From Methanosarcinaceae archaeon UBA470 (lineage in GTDB: Archaea > Halobacteriota > Methanosarcinia > Methanosarcinales > Methanosarcinaceae): a DNA stretch of 11,817 bases. Position numbers and translations under genes: made by a program. The notes beneath the pieces are model-generated. The model was not told the origin of the DNA, searched no databases, and worked only from the letters and a program-made list of their open reading frames with translations. Positions 1-7,737 of the stretch are shown one piece after another (the first letter of the stretch is position 1; every line of letters begins with the position of its first letter). The stretch spans positions 868 to 12,684 of the forward strand of contig DAKU01000049.1 in NCBI GenBank assembly GCA_002508425.1, given 5' to 3'.

Positions 1-956
1 GACAACACAATGGATCTTGGAGTAATACCCACTGCTTTTAGAATTCCTATCTCTTTTTTTCTATTCAGCACATTGATATAGATTATAATGAGGACCAATG
101 CTGCACCTACGATCAAACTCACAATCTTAGACATAATGTCTATAGCACCCATGCTTTGCATTGCCTGCCTTATGAGAGACTCCGACTTATCAGCCCATGT
201 AAATATCTCCTCATTCACTCCAGCTTCCCTTATTTTGTCCTGTATCTGTGATTCTGTTCCTTGCTTGGAAACTCTCACAACTACGCTGGTAGCTTCTTTT
301 CCTTCCAGACCATATACATCTTCGATCTCTTTGTAATGGACCAGAGCATTAAGATCGACAACCTCAAAAGAACCTACCATAATTCCTTTGACCTTATAGG
401 TTCTCTTTACACCATTACTATATGTTACATCAACATGGGCTCCTGGCCTTACTTCACCCAGGTTATCATATATTTCTGATCCAAAACCAGTGCCTGCGAT
501 CATAGCGCCAATAATGATCTCGTCTCTGGAAAGCTCACCTAAAAAATCTCCTTCACTGATGATGTACGGATATTGTGAAATATCATACTCTTCTGTGGGA
601 AGCATTCCGGTTATCGTTACACCTACAACTTTCTGCTTATGATTGATAGATGCTCCCACGTCCAGTCGTTTTGTTGCAGCCCTTACACCTTCTACAGCCC
701 GGACTTTCTGCAATACAAGATCAGCATTGTTAATGTAGGTGTTATCGCCCGTTGGTTCAATGACAATATCTCCGTATGGATAGTCTCGCATAAATCCGGT
801 AAATAGACCTGAAAGTCCTCCTATCATTGATGGAAGAAATACTAAGTTCAAGAAAATGAGGGAGAGGACAAAAACTATGAATGTTAGCGTTTTTTTGTTT
901 CCTCTCTTGATACTGCAGTAGGCAATGAGAGCTCCTACCCGGATGTCATTGATCAT
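1..956 (-). CDS. FtsX/MacB-type ABC transporter permease (3' end beyond window)
   Basis: Reading the minus strand from the ATG at 956-954 gives 318 open codons that run off the left edge, so this is the N-terminal part of a longer protein. Residues about 23-46 form a first membrane segment after a basic stretch (SIKRGNKK). About 220 residues of soluble MacB-like extracytoplasmic domain follow. A second membrane segment (about 278-297) leads into RKKEIGILKAVGITP, the typical cytoplasmic loop of FtsX-family permeases. The missing part should hold two more membrane segments. Family knowledge: these permeases pair with a LolD/MacB-type ATPase for export or mechanotransmission. No ATPase lies in the window; it could lie beyond base 1. 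The start has a good site: GAGGGT overlaps the TGA of the upstream gene (TGAGGGT, 968-962), six bases before the ATG. The 9-base gap implies cotranscription with the Ig-repeat protein. The substrate is unknown. Confidence 0.88.
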   Translation of the reverse strand, partial: MINDIRVGALIAYCSIKRGNKKTLTFIVFVLSLIFLNLVFLPSMIGGLSGLFTGFMRDYPYGDIVIEPTGDNTYINNADLVLQKVRAVEGVRAATKRLDVGASINHKQKVVGVTITGMLPTEEYDISQYPYIISEGDFLGELSRDEIIIGAMIAGTGFGSEIYDNLGEVRPGAHVDVTYSNGVKRTYKVKGIMVGSFEVVDLNALVHYKEIEDVYGLEGKEATSVVVRVSKQGTESQIQDKIREAGVNEEIFTWADKSESLIRQAMQSMGAIDIMSKIVSLIVGAALVLIIIYINVLNRKKEIGILKAVGITPRSIVL

Positions 957-965
957 ATTTTACCC

Positions 966-2192
966 TCATTGTTTCTTATTGTTAGCAGAGTTACCTCCGC
1001 CTTCCATCAACTGCCTGATCACCGCATCTTTTGACTTTGTTGTTCTGTAATTATAATAGATAAGGCCGCCAATGACTGCCAGAATTGCCAATATAAGTAT
1101 AGCTGTTCCTACTCCACTATCCTTTTTCATGACAATCAGATTGATGTTCGTTTTGATCTGTTCTTCTCCAAAATCGTCACTATACGTTATGGTTACCGGT
1201 AGCTCGTATTCTCCTGCCTGGTCCGCTATAAAAGTAATTACGGCAGGTCCGTCCTCATTCGGGTCAAGAGTTCCTATATAAGACTCTTTTAATCCTTTGA
1301 ACGGGTGATCATAATAAACTCTTATTGAGCTTATTGTATTCTCCCCGGTATTTTCGATCCTCATTGTCAATTCAACAGTGTCTCCCTTTTGAGGAATAAC
1401 AGGATCAATTTTTACAGATGCAACATTCAGACTTCCTTTTCTGTCAAGAACAGTTATTTTAATGCCATACTCATCCTTTTGCTTACCATAATCGTCTTCA
1501 TATTCTATAATAACAGGAATATCAAATGTTCCTGATCTGTTTGCCTTGAATTTGAATAATGCAGTTTGACTACCATTTAAACCAAGAGTTCCAATTGTAG
1601 TGTTTTTTATTCCTTTAAACTCATGACCTAAACCAATGTCTACAGATTTTCCTATTGCTTTACCAAAGTTTTCTATACCTAACCTTAAATCAACTGTATC
1701 TCCCTCATAGATATATTCAGGATTAGTTCTTACAGAAGATATCCTTGGTTCTGCATGCTCACCTATCACTGTTACTTCAACTTCATAATAGGTTGTCCTT
1801 ATTACATCCTCATTTCCATATGTTAATTTCATTTTTATAATATGAGGACCAGGTTTTGCATCGGGAGTTGTTCTCACATGGTATGTCAACTGCCTTTCAC
1901 TACTACTGTAAATAAATTTAGGAAAATGGGCAACCAGATTTTCTGTAACTATGAAATCTGGAGGGATGCTGATTATTTCAAAAGTGATATTTTCAGGAAC
2001 TGTGTTACCGCAATTCTCCAGACTTATTCCTACAGTGAATTCTTCATCAATTCCTACTGAACTTGGACTTATGTCCTCTACCACTGCTCTTAAACATTCA
2101 TCACCAGAACCTGCTTCACCAGTAGAGATTCCAATCAAGAGAACTGCAAAAACTAATAAGAAAAGATATGTTGTTTTTGTATTCTGATCCAT
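966..2192 (-). CDS. Membrane-anchored extracytoplasmic protein with three Ig-like (COG1361/NEW3-type) repeats
   Basis: This 408-residue protein has an N-terminal hydrophobic signal (about 7-26), three beta-sandwich modules (about 33-145, 148-250 and 254-355), one membrane helix (about 362-382) and a short basic cytoplasmic tail. Modules two and three are clearly homologous: both contain GDTV, IENxG, FKG, IGTL and a YxDDxG element near their ends. Module one has two cysteines (C33, C61) that could form a disulfide. The topology places the modules outside the cell. Such COG1361 or CARDB/NEW3-like proteins are common in Methanosarcinales and are often called S-layer-domain proteins, though no S-layer lattice domain is visible. 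GGTGA (2204-2200) lies seven bases before the ATG and supports this start. Its position directly before an FtsX-type permease suggests an extracytoplasmic adaptor or substrate-binding partner of that transporter; this role is inferred. Confidence 0.85.
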   Translation of the reverse strand: MDQNTKTTYLFLLVFAVLLIGISTGEAGSGDECLRAVVEDISPSSVGIDEEFTVGISLENCGNTVPENITFEIISIPPDFIVTENLVAHFPKFIYSSSERQLTYHVRTTPDAKPGPHIIKMKLTYGNEDVIRTTYYEVEVTVIGEHAEPRISSVRTNPEYIYEGDTVDLRLGIENFGKAIGKSVDIGLGHEFKGIKNTTIGTLGLNGSQTALFKFKANRSGTFDIPVIIEYEDDYGKQKDEYGIKITVLDRKGSLNVASVKIDPVIPQKGDTVELTMRIENTGENTISSIRVYYDHPFKGLKESYIGTLDPNEDGPAVITFIADQAGEYELPVTITYSDDFGEEQIKTNINLIVMKKDSGVGTAILILAILAVIGGLIYYNYRTTKSKDAVIRQLMEGGGNSANNKKQ

Positions 2193-2252
2193 TCCTCATT
2201 CACCACACTTCTGATCTTTTCTGTATATTCAATAAATTTAAAAAATTAAGTC

Positions 2253-2260
2253 TTATATAA
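2253..2260 (-). promoter_or_regulatory. Box A (TATA) promoter element for the Ig-repeat/permease unit
   Basis: On the minus strand TTATATAA lies about 60 bases upstream of the ATG at 2192. Standard archaeal spacing of 25-27 bases would start the transcript near 2230, giving a leader of roughly 38 bases that includes the GGTGA ribosome site. The match is by eye only. The motif is its own reverse complement, so direction is inferred from the gene. Confidence 0.5.
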
Positions 2261-2460
2261 CCATTTGTTGATAAAAATGATATTACATATTTTTGTTGTT
2301 TTATCGTATTTTTAACTTGTTATTTTAATGTCGCTTACACTATTACTTTTTCCTTGTTGCATTCATCTCCCGAGATTATTCATCGTCTCCCTGAATACCC
2401 TCCCGAATTTATTAGATAAGCAATAAAAAAGACAACGAAACTCAATTAAAATTAACCGTT

Positions 2461-2478
2461 TGGGACAAGTTTGTCCCA
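2461..2478. promoter_or_regulatory. Perfect 18-bp palindrome, candidate operator
   Basis: The sequence TGGGACAAGTTTGTCCCA has two perfect 8-base arms around a GT centre. In a spacer dominated by A and T, a G+C-containing perfect palindrome stands out. The size and near-zero spacer fit a dimeric helix-turn-helix regulator site better than a hairpin, since a 2-base loop is too tight. A T run follows on the plus strand, but no gene ends just upstream on that strand, so a terminator is unlikely. The bound regulator is unknown. Confidence 0.4.
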
Positions 2479-2602
2479 CATTTTTAACATATCCTTTACA
2501 TGCTTATTGAGCAGGAAACCTGGTTTGCTGTAAAATTATCTGTAAATTGAAAATATCTCCCTTAATAAAATATCAAAGACGGGAGAGCTATTTACTAGCA
2601 AC

Positions 2603-2615
2603 TTTTAAATATATT
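2603..2615 (+). promoter_or_regulatory. Candidate TATA region for the CHASE4 kinase gene
   Basis: TTTTAAATATATT resembles an archaeal box A and would start transcription near 2635, leaving a leader of about 200 bases. A second, weaker candidate (AAATACATATAC, 2760-2771) would give a leader of about 40 bases. The region is so AT-rich that neither can be chosen from sequence alone. Confidence 0.3.
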
Positions 2616-2837
2616 AAATTAATATATAGTAATAGTTAAAAAAATGCAGCGACTACATATCAAGACAAAAAAAAGGTATTACACAACGAAGTTATGAATT
2701 ATCTGACAAAAAGATTCATAAAAATAAAAAACAGAGACTGGGATTATTTAGATTTTAGCAAATACATATACATGAATTTATTAGTTCATGCTCTTCTTGG
2801 ATCATCACAAGATTGACAGTGTTCAAAAAGAGGATTT

Positions 2838-5084
2838 ATGAAAATTGGAAATAAAACACTGGCAATCATTGGGATTACATCAATTCTTCTATTCATTATT
2901 ATCAGCCTTATTGTTACCCAGATAGTTCAGAGTAGTTTTAACGAGATTGAAGAAACTGAAGCAACCAAAAGCTTGGATAGGGCAAATAAACTGCTTTTTT
3001 TAGAAGTTTACCAACTGGATATGCTTGCAAGCGACTGGGGAGAATGGGATGACACTTATAATTTCGTCAAAGGGAACTATCCCAGCTATCCTGAAGTTAA
3101 TCTTGGTGCAGAATCACTTGAAAACCTGCATGTAAATATGATGCTGTTTTTCAATTCATCCAATCAGCTATTCTATGCTGAGGCAGTCGACCTCAAAACA
3201 GGTGAGCCTGCAGAAATATCTGCAAATCTAATAGATTACATAGATTCACAGAATGAACTTATATCCTACTCTGGTCCTGATGAAAGAGTATCAGGAATTG
3301 TAAACTCTCCCGAAGGCCTCTTGCTGGTCAGCTTTCAGCCAATTACAAAAAATACCTATGATGGAAATATAGCTGGAACATTGATCCTGGTGAGGTATTT
3401 GGATCCCGCACTAATTAACTATTTACAATATATAGCAGATTTATCGATTACCATTAGCTCTTTTGATAAATCAAGTAGTTCAAATACAAGCTCTGTTTCA
3501 ATAAACGCATTAAATGATGATTATTTGAGAGGGTCCACTTTTGTGGATGACATTAACAGAAATTCAGTTCTATCTTTAGACGGAAAGATACCAGGTAGTT
3601 TAAATATAAGCCCTATTTCAATAAACGCATTAGATGAAGATTCTTTGATTGCATCCACTTTTGTGGATGACATAAACGGAAATCCAGTTCTATCTTTGGC
3701 CGTCGAGATGCCAAGAGATCTCAAGCAGCAAGGAACGAACACTGCCAAATATCTGTATTTTATCATACTCCTTATTGCAGTGACTTACAGTATAGTGCTA
3801 GTAACAGCCATTGAAAGATCAGTAATATCACGTCTATCCAAACTCGACAATGGCATTAATTCTATTGCATTGAAGGGGGATCATTCTTCTCGTATTCAGA
3901 TAGATGGCAATGATGAGATATCTAATCTTGGCAATAATATAAATGAGATGATAAAATCCCTTGAAGACAAAGAAAATTTATTTGAAGCAACAATCGAGTC
4001 AAATGGTGATGGAATCATTGTAGTTGATAACAATAAAAAAGTTATTGTTATTAATTCAAAATTTGCTGAGATGCTAAGCTTACCACCAAATATGAGATCA
4101 GAGAAGGATATCACCATAATATTGGACTATATCCTCTCCAGAGCAACTAACGCAGATGAACTGAACTTGAAATTAAAGTCCATATTTTATACTTCTGAGT
4201 TCAATAGAGACGTTTTGCATTTCAAAAATACATACTACTATGAATGGTATTCAAATCCATTCATCAAAAATGGAACAATTAGTGGAAGGGTTTTTTGTTT
4301 ACATGATATAACTGAGCTCAAAACTATAGAACAATCACTACGTGAGGTCAATGTTATTGCTGAAACCTCTAATCGGACAAAAAGTGAGTTCCTTGCTAAT
4401 ATGAGCCATGAACTAAGAACACCTCTTAACTCGATTATAGGCTTTTCAGATGTGCTGCTTGAAGGAAACGGTGGCAATCTGAATGAGAAGCAGACGCGGT
4501 ACCTAAAGAATATTTCAAAAAGCGGGAAGCATCTGTTAACTATAATCAATGATATCCTGGACATATCTAAAATTGAATCTGGAAAGATACAACTGCATAA
4601 GGAGATTATATCTGTCAAATCCCTCCTGGAAGACATGTTAGCCAGCATGCAATCTCTTGCAGCTAAAAAAGAAATAGTGATAAAGATTTCTTTTGATTCT
4701 GATCTTGGCTACATGCTGGCTGATAAAGGAAAAATCAAACAGGTATTATACAATCTGATTGGAAATGCAATCAAGTTCACCGATCATGGAGGTTTTGTGA
4801 CCATAAGCGCAAAAGTGAATGGGGACATGACATACATATCTATAAAAGATAGTGGTATCGGCATTTCCAAAAAGGATCAGGACAAGCTATTCAAGCCTTT
4901 CACTCAAATCGATTCATCAATCTCCAGAAGATACGAAGGTACAGGTCTTGGACTTGCACTTGCTAAGGAACTAGTAGTCCTTCATGGAGGACAAATATGG
5001 GTAGAAAGTGAACTGGAAAAAGGAAGCATTTTCACCTTTACAATCCCTTTAAATAAATCTCATCCTGTAAGAGATTCTATTTAG
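2838..5084 (+). CDS. Transmembrane CHASE4-HAMP-PAS sensor histidine kinase
   Basis: This 748-residue kinase has membrane helix 1 (about 8-28), an extracytoplasmic CHASE4-like domain with the characteristic W67-G-E-W70-D-D-T-Y cluster, membrane helix 2 (about 305-325), HAMP (about 326-378) and one PAS domain (about 380-490). HisKA follows with phospho-acceptor H524 in MSHELRTP. The ATPase domain has N box N639/N643, G1 D671-SGIG and G2 G701-TGLGL. All catalytic motifs look intact. It should sense an external or envelope signal and phosphorylate an unseen response regulator, as no receiver domain is fused or encoded nearby. The start is supported by AGAGGA about five bases before the ATG. Residues about 212-291, just before helix 2, hold an in-frame tandem duplication (separate entry). 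The gene converges on the subtilase gene with a shared hairpin between. The ligand is unknown. Confidence 0.92.
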   Translation: MKIGNKTLAIIGITSILLFIIISLIVTQIVQSSFNEIEETEATKSLDRANKLLFLEVYQLDMLASDWGEWDDTYNFVKGNYPSYPEVNLGAESLENLHVNMMLFFNSSNQLFYAEAVDLKTGEPAEISANLIDYIDSQNELISYSGPDERVSGIVNSPEGLLLVSFQPITKNTYDGNIAGTLILVRYLDPALINYLQYIADLSITISSFDKSSSSNTSSVSINALNDDYLRGSTFVDDINRNSVLSLDGKIPGSLNISPISINALDEDSLIASTFVDDINGNPVLSLAVEMPRDLKQQGTNTAKYLYFIILLIAVTYSIVLVTAIERSVISRLSKLDNGINSIALKGDHSSRIQIDGNDEISNLGNNINEMIKSLEDKENLFEATIESNGDGIIVVDNNKKVIVINSKFAEMLSLPPNMRSEKDITIILDYILSRATNADELNLKLKSIFYTSEFNRDVLHFKNTYYYEWYSNPFIKNGTISGRVFCLHDITELKTIEQSLREVNVIAETSNRTKSEFLANMSHELRTPLNSIIGFSDVLLEGNGGNLNEKQTRYLKNISKSGKHLLTIINDILDISKIESGKIQLHKEIISVKSLLEDMLASMQSLAAKKEIVIKISFDSDLGYMLADKGKIKQVLYNLIGNAIKFTDHGGFVTISAKVNGDMTYISIKDSGIGISKKDQDKLFKPFTQIDSSISRRYEGTGLGLALAKELVVLHGGQIWVESELEKGSIFTFTIPLNKSHPVRDSI
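3471..3710 (+). repeat. In-frame 120-bp tandem duplication within the kinase sensor domain
   Basis: Copy one (3471-3590) and copy two (3591-3710) align without gaps at an offset of exactly 120 bases. By hand count, 90 of 110 positions match between 3481-3590 and 3601-3710. Each copy encodes 40 residues containing SINAL, STFVDDIN and VLSL. The block TCCACTTTTGTGGATGACAT is identical in both. The duplication keeps the frame and lengthens the membrane-proximal end of the CHASE4-like domain. Confidence 0.9.
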
Positions 5085-5120
5085 ATTTTTGAATCCTTGT
5101 CTGTCATCTAAAAGTAATAA

Positions 5121-5144
5121 ATAGGAACAGTTATGTGTTCCTAT
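5121..5144. terminator. Bidirectional hairpin between convergent genes
   Basis: ATAGGAACA and TGTTCCTAT form a perfect 9-base stem with a 6-base loop (GTTATG). A T-rich tract (CTTTCCCTTTTTA) follows on the plus strand and an A-rich stretch precedes it, giving T residues on the minus strand. It sits in the 70-base gap between the 3' ends of the CHASE4 kinase and the subtilase, where a shared terminator or mRNA 3'-end stabiliser is expected. Archaeal termination relies mainly on T tracts, so the stem may act in 3'-end protection. Confidence 0.6.
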
Positions 5145-5154
5145 CTTTCCCTTT

Positions 5155-6816
5155 TTACGGATAATTTATTGAACCAGAGACTGGGATTTCATCCCATGGG
5201 ATTGTATAAGAAACATCGTTCACAGTGAAAGTGAAAGTTGCAGTATTACCCTTGAGCACCTCAACTTCATCCGAATAGAAAGTTACCTTACCACTAGCGT
5301 CTGTAACACCTGAATCTAAATCTTCAGTTTTACCGCTCCACTCACCTGAAACTGTTGCTCCTTTAACATTGATCCCGTTGTCATCAACTATGGTCACAAT
5401 AACTTTTGCAGTTACCAGCTTATTCTTTCCAGCTGGCTTTGTGCTATAGGTTACTCCCACATTATCGATAGATACCTGCTCAGCTGGCTCAGGAGATGAG
5501 TAGTAAGCAAGAGCTTTATATGCATCCACTATACCCCATCCATATCCAGAATCCCAGCCAGTAGCTCCCATGTCCTTTGCAGTTGACTGCATTGCTTGTC
5601 TAACATTTTCCGGTTCTGTGACACCATTTGCAATCAGTAAGGCTGCCACACCAGAGACATGTGGTGTTGCCATTGAAGTTCCCTGATAGAAATAATAATC
5701 AAAAGTTCCAGGGCTATAGGCTAATGTATTCTGGAGTATACCATCCGGTTGATCATCTCCGCTCTGATCTATGCTCATGTCTCCTCCTGGTGCCATTATG
5801 TCAAGAGCACTTCCGTAATTGGAGTAATAGGGACGGGTTCCATCGTATCTGGTGGCACCAACAGCTATGCATTTCTCATAGGCTGCCGGATAACATACAG
5901 TTGAAGTAGCATCATTGCCTGCAGCTGCTACTATGACAATACCTTGAGAGTATGCATAATCAAGGGCAGATAAAAGGGGACGCAGTTTATTTGCACTTAC
6001 AGAAGGAGGAAATCCCAGGCTCATGCTTATTACATCTGCTTTATATTGGCTGTTTTTACCACTGGCATAATATATACCTTCTACAAGCTGACTCAGAGTC
6101 CCACTGCCACTTGCATCTAATACCTTCACAGGCATTATTGTACAACCATAAGCTACACCTGCAACTCCTATCCCATTATTTGTACTCTGGGCTATGGTAC
6201 CGGCTACATGAGTTCCATGACCCTCGTCGTCTGCAGGATCAGTATCATAATTTACGAAATCATATCCCTGAACAAAATTAGTCTGTGAAAGATCCGGAGC
6301 ATTAAATGCAACTCCCGTATCAATAACAGCAACAATCACACCCGTTCCAGTGGAAATATCCCATGCATCTGTGACATTTATGCCGTTTAGAGTTTTGAAG
6401 TTCCATTGGTATGGTTCATAAAGTGGGTCATTAGGCACCATGGTCGCATACATGACATAATTTGGCACAGCATACTCAACATTTGGATTCTTGCTATAAA
6501 CCTCGACCATCTCTTCAACGGTCTTGCTCTTTGGAACTTTCAGCGTCTTGAAACCTGCATAGGGACTTGTATGCAAAACCAAAGCCTCATATTTAGCGTT
6601 TATATTATCCACTTCTTTATCTGAAAGCCCAGGCTTGAACTTAACAAGAATTTCACTTGGAACGTATTTTTCAGTTTTCTGAATACCTGCATCTTTCTCT
6701 AATATATTGCCAGAGTTTGCATCTTCTTGCGGTGTTGCAGATATTGGCACTATCAGCATTAATATTGAATAGATAGTTATCAACACAAGTATCTTATTTT
6801 TTAGATTTAATTTCAT
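5155..6816 (-). CDS. Secreted subtilisin-like serine protease (S8 family)
   Basis: The protein is about 553 residues. In this numbering there is a signal peptide (about 1-27) and an inhibitor-I9/fervidolysin-like propeptide (about 52-123, beginning VPSEILVKFKPG). The S8 catalytic domain (about 135-435) has D166 in AVIDTG, H200 in GHGTHVAG, oxyanion N301 in AAAGN and S381 in GTSMATPHVSG. A C-terminal beta-sandwich (about 447-553) resembles bacterial Ig-like domains. All catalytic residues are present, so an active extracellular endoprotease is expected after propeptide removal. The start chosen is the ATG at 6816: GGGGTG (6829-6824) stands seven bases upstream and the product opens with a normal signal peptide. 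An in-frame ATG at 6831 would add MGCAE but has no ribosome site. It is transcribed divergently from the cytochrome gene. Substrates are unknown; surface protein turnover or peptide scavenging is plausible. Confidence 0.93.
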   Translation of the reverse strand: MKLNLKNKILVLITIYSILMLIVPISATPQEDANSGNILEKDAGIQKTEKYVPSEILVKFKPGLSDKEVDNINAKYEALVLHTSPYAGFKTLKVPKSKTVEEMVEVYSKNPNVEYAVPNYVMYATMVPNDPLYEPYQWNFKTLNGINVTDAWDISTGTGVIVAVIDTGVAFNAPDLSQTNFVQGYDFVNYDTDPADDEGHGTHVAGTIAQSTNNGIGVAGVAYGCTIMPVKVLDASGSGTLSQLVEGIYYASGKNSQYKADVISMSLGFPPSVSANKLRPLLSALDYAYSQGIVIVAAAGNDATSTVCYPAAYEKCIAVGATRYDGTRPYYSNYGSALDIMAPGGDMSIDQSGDDQPDGILQNTLAYSPGTFDYYFYQGTSMATPHVSGVAALLIANGVTEPENVRQAMQSTAKDMGATGWDSGYGWGIVDAYKALAYYSSPEPAEQVSIDNVGVTYSTKPAGKNKLVTAKVIVTIVDDNGINVKGATVSGEWSGKTEDLDSGVTDASGKVTFYSDEVEVLKGNTATFTFTVNDVSYTIPWDEIPVSGSINYP

Positions 6817-6852
6817 CTCAGCACACCCCATACTATATTAGACATTAAATAG

Positions 6853-6860
6853 TTTAAATA
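6853..6860 (-). promoter_or_regulatory. Candidate box A for the subtilase gene
   Basis: On the minus strand TATTTAAA lies about 37 bases before the preferred ATG at 6816. Usual spacing predicts a start near 6830, leaving a leader of about 15 bases that would just include the GGGGTG ribosome site. This is consistent with, but does not prove, the choice of the downstream ATG. Confidence 0.35.
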
Positions 6861-6966
6861 CATAGTAAATAAAATTGGCGATGCAAACTCATGCGTGCGC
6901 ACCGATTTATTTTGATTTTCGAGGCAAAAAAATCTACAATAAGATTTGCTGCTTTTTTCACATAAC

Positions 6967-6975
6967 CTTATATTT
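6967..6975 (+). promoter_or_regulatory. Candidate box A for the cytochrome c/CopB unit
   Basis: CTTATATTT sits about 45 bases before the first ATG, so transcription would begin near 6997 with a leader of about 20 bases carrying GGAGGT (7007-7012). That ribosome site is two bases from the ATG at 7015 and five from the ATG at 7018, which favours 7018. An 8-base palindrome, GTGCGCAC (6895-6902), lies further upstream in the divergent spacer and could be an operator, but the evidence is thin. Confidence 0.4.
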
Positions 6976-7017
6976 TGGATCAAGCATATTTTTAAATGGT
7001 AAAGTGGGAGGTTAATG

Positions 7018-7635
7018 ATGGCTAAAATGGAAAATTACTTCTTAGGTCTTATTGGGATTGCTATACTTGCAATCCTAATAATGATCGTTTATATGATGAA
7101 CTTGCAGACATCCGGATACAACACTGGATCAGGCTATGGCAGCATGATGGGACCTGGGTACGGAGGTATGATAGGTTCGGGTTACGGAAATGGAATGATG
7201 GGAGCCGATTATGGCCAGCAGGGTGGAATGATGGGAACTGGTTATATTTATCCCTACAATGTCGAAGGTATCAAGACCGAGTTCGAATCAAACGGTGAAA
7301 CAATCTATTACACCGGATTCAATGAAACGGGCAAGAGAATCACTACATCCTACGGTACCCAATGGCTCTACATACACGGAGGCGGCTGTGTCAATTGCCA
7401 CGGTGTAGACGGGAGAGGAGGAGTACCTGTGATGATGGGGTACACTGTACCGGCTGATATCACATATATTTCACTAACCACAGAAGAGGATCACCCATTT
7501 ACTGATGAGGATATCAAGACAGCTATCAGGGATGGATTGGAACCTTCCGGAGAGTCTCTGTCGCCAACAATGCCAAGATGGCAAATGTCTGATAAAGACC
7601 TAAATGATACACTGGAATACATAAAGACACTCTGA
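7018..7635 (+). CDS. Membrane-anchored monoheme c-type cytochrome with Met/Gly/Tyr-rich linker
   Basis: The protein is 205 residues from the ATG at 7018. It has an uncleaved-looking membrane anchor (about 7-27), then a linker (about 30-77) rich in Gly, Met and Tyr with repeated MMG and GYG units. A class I-like cytochrome c domain follows, with C124-V-N-C127-H128 as the heme c attachment site. The likely distal heme ligand is M185 in SPTMPRW, 57 residues downstream. The C-terminal helix (DKDLNDTLEYIKTL) is typical of class I cytochromes. The heme should face outside the membrane. Met-rich linkers often bind Cu(I). The gene lies 102 bases ahead of a CopB-type ATPase on the same strand without a visible terminator, suggesting joint expression. 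It may carry electrons for a copper or other extracytoplasmic redox reaction; the partner is not visible. Heme attachment requires a cytochrome c maturation system encoded elsewhere. The in-frame ATG at 7015 is an alternative start. Confidence 0.88.
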   Translation: MAKMENYFLGLIGIAILAILIMIVYMMNLQTSGYNTGSGYGSMMGPGYGGMIGSGYGNGMMGADYGQQGGMMGTGYIYPYNVEGIKTEFESNGETIYYTGFNETGKRITTSYGTQWLYIHGGGCVNCHGVDGRGGVPVMMGYTVPADITYISLTTEEDHPFTDEDIKTAIRDGLEPSGESLSPTMPRWQMSDKDLNDTLEYIKTL

Positions 7636-7737
7636 ATTAATTGCTGCAGATACAACCACAGTAAGAACAATCGCACCAAGTTTGGCTTGTGGTAATCTGA
7701 TCGCTGAAAAGTATAATTGACAAGGAGAGTGGGACAC

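Larger units (their letters stand above)
2193..2837. other. Long AT-rich divergent intergenic region (645 bases)
   Basis: This spacer separates the leftward Ig-repeat/permease unit from the rightward CHASE4 kinase. It contains a box A for the left unit, a perfect palindrome at 2461-2478, TATA-like stretches around 2603-2632 and 2760-2771, and repeated CTCCC motifs (2367, 2387, 2400, 2557). The last CTCCC can pair with GGGAG at 2581 as TCTCCC/GGGAGA with a 19-base loop. The only open frames are very short and lack ribosome sites. I see no tRNA-like fold or known RNA. The length is generous for two promoters, so an unrecognised small RNA or a multi-operator control region is possible. Confidence 0.6.

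Noticed and set aside
2364..2405. Clustered CTCCC motifs suggesting a short direct-repeat array
   Set aside because: Spacings are irregular (20 and 13 bases) and the flanks are not conserved, so this is not a CRISPR or iteron array.
2694..2816. Forty-codon plus-strand open frame beginning MNYLTKRF just ahead of the CHASE4 kinase
   Set aside because: It has no ribosome site, an AT-driven Lys/Ile/Tyr/Asn composition and no recognisable motif; it lies in a promoter-rich spacer.
6895..6902. GTGCGCAC palindrome in the subtilase/cytochrome divergent spacer
   Set aside because: Eight bases is too short to call an operator without other copies; noted in the promoter entry only.
6930..6958. Weak stem AAATCT/AGATTT followed by six T on the plus strand
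   Set aside because: Only six A/T-rich pairs, and no plus-strand gene ends upstream, so a terminator makes no sense here.
7669..7689. Imperfect inverted repeat CACCAAG...CTTGTGG between the cytochrome and CopB genes
   Set aside because: The arms mismatch internally and no T tract follows; not enough for a terminator or operator call.
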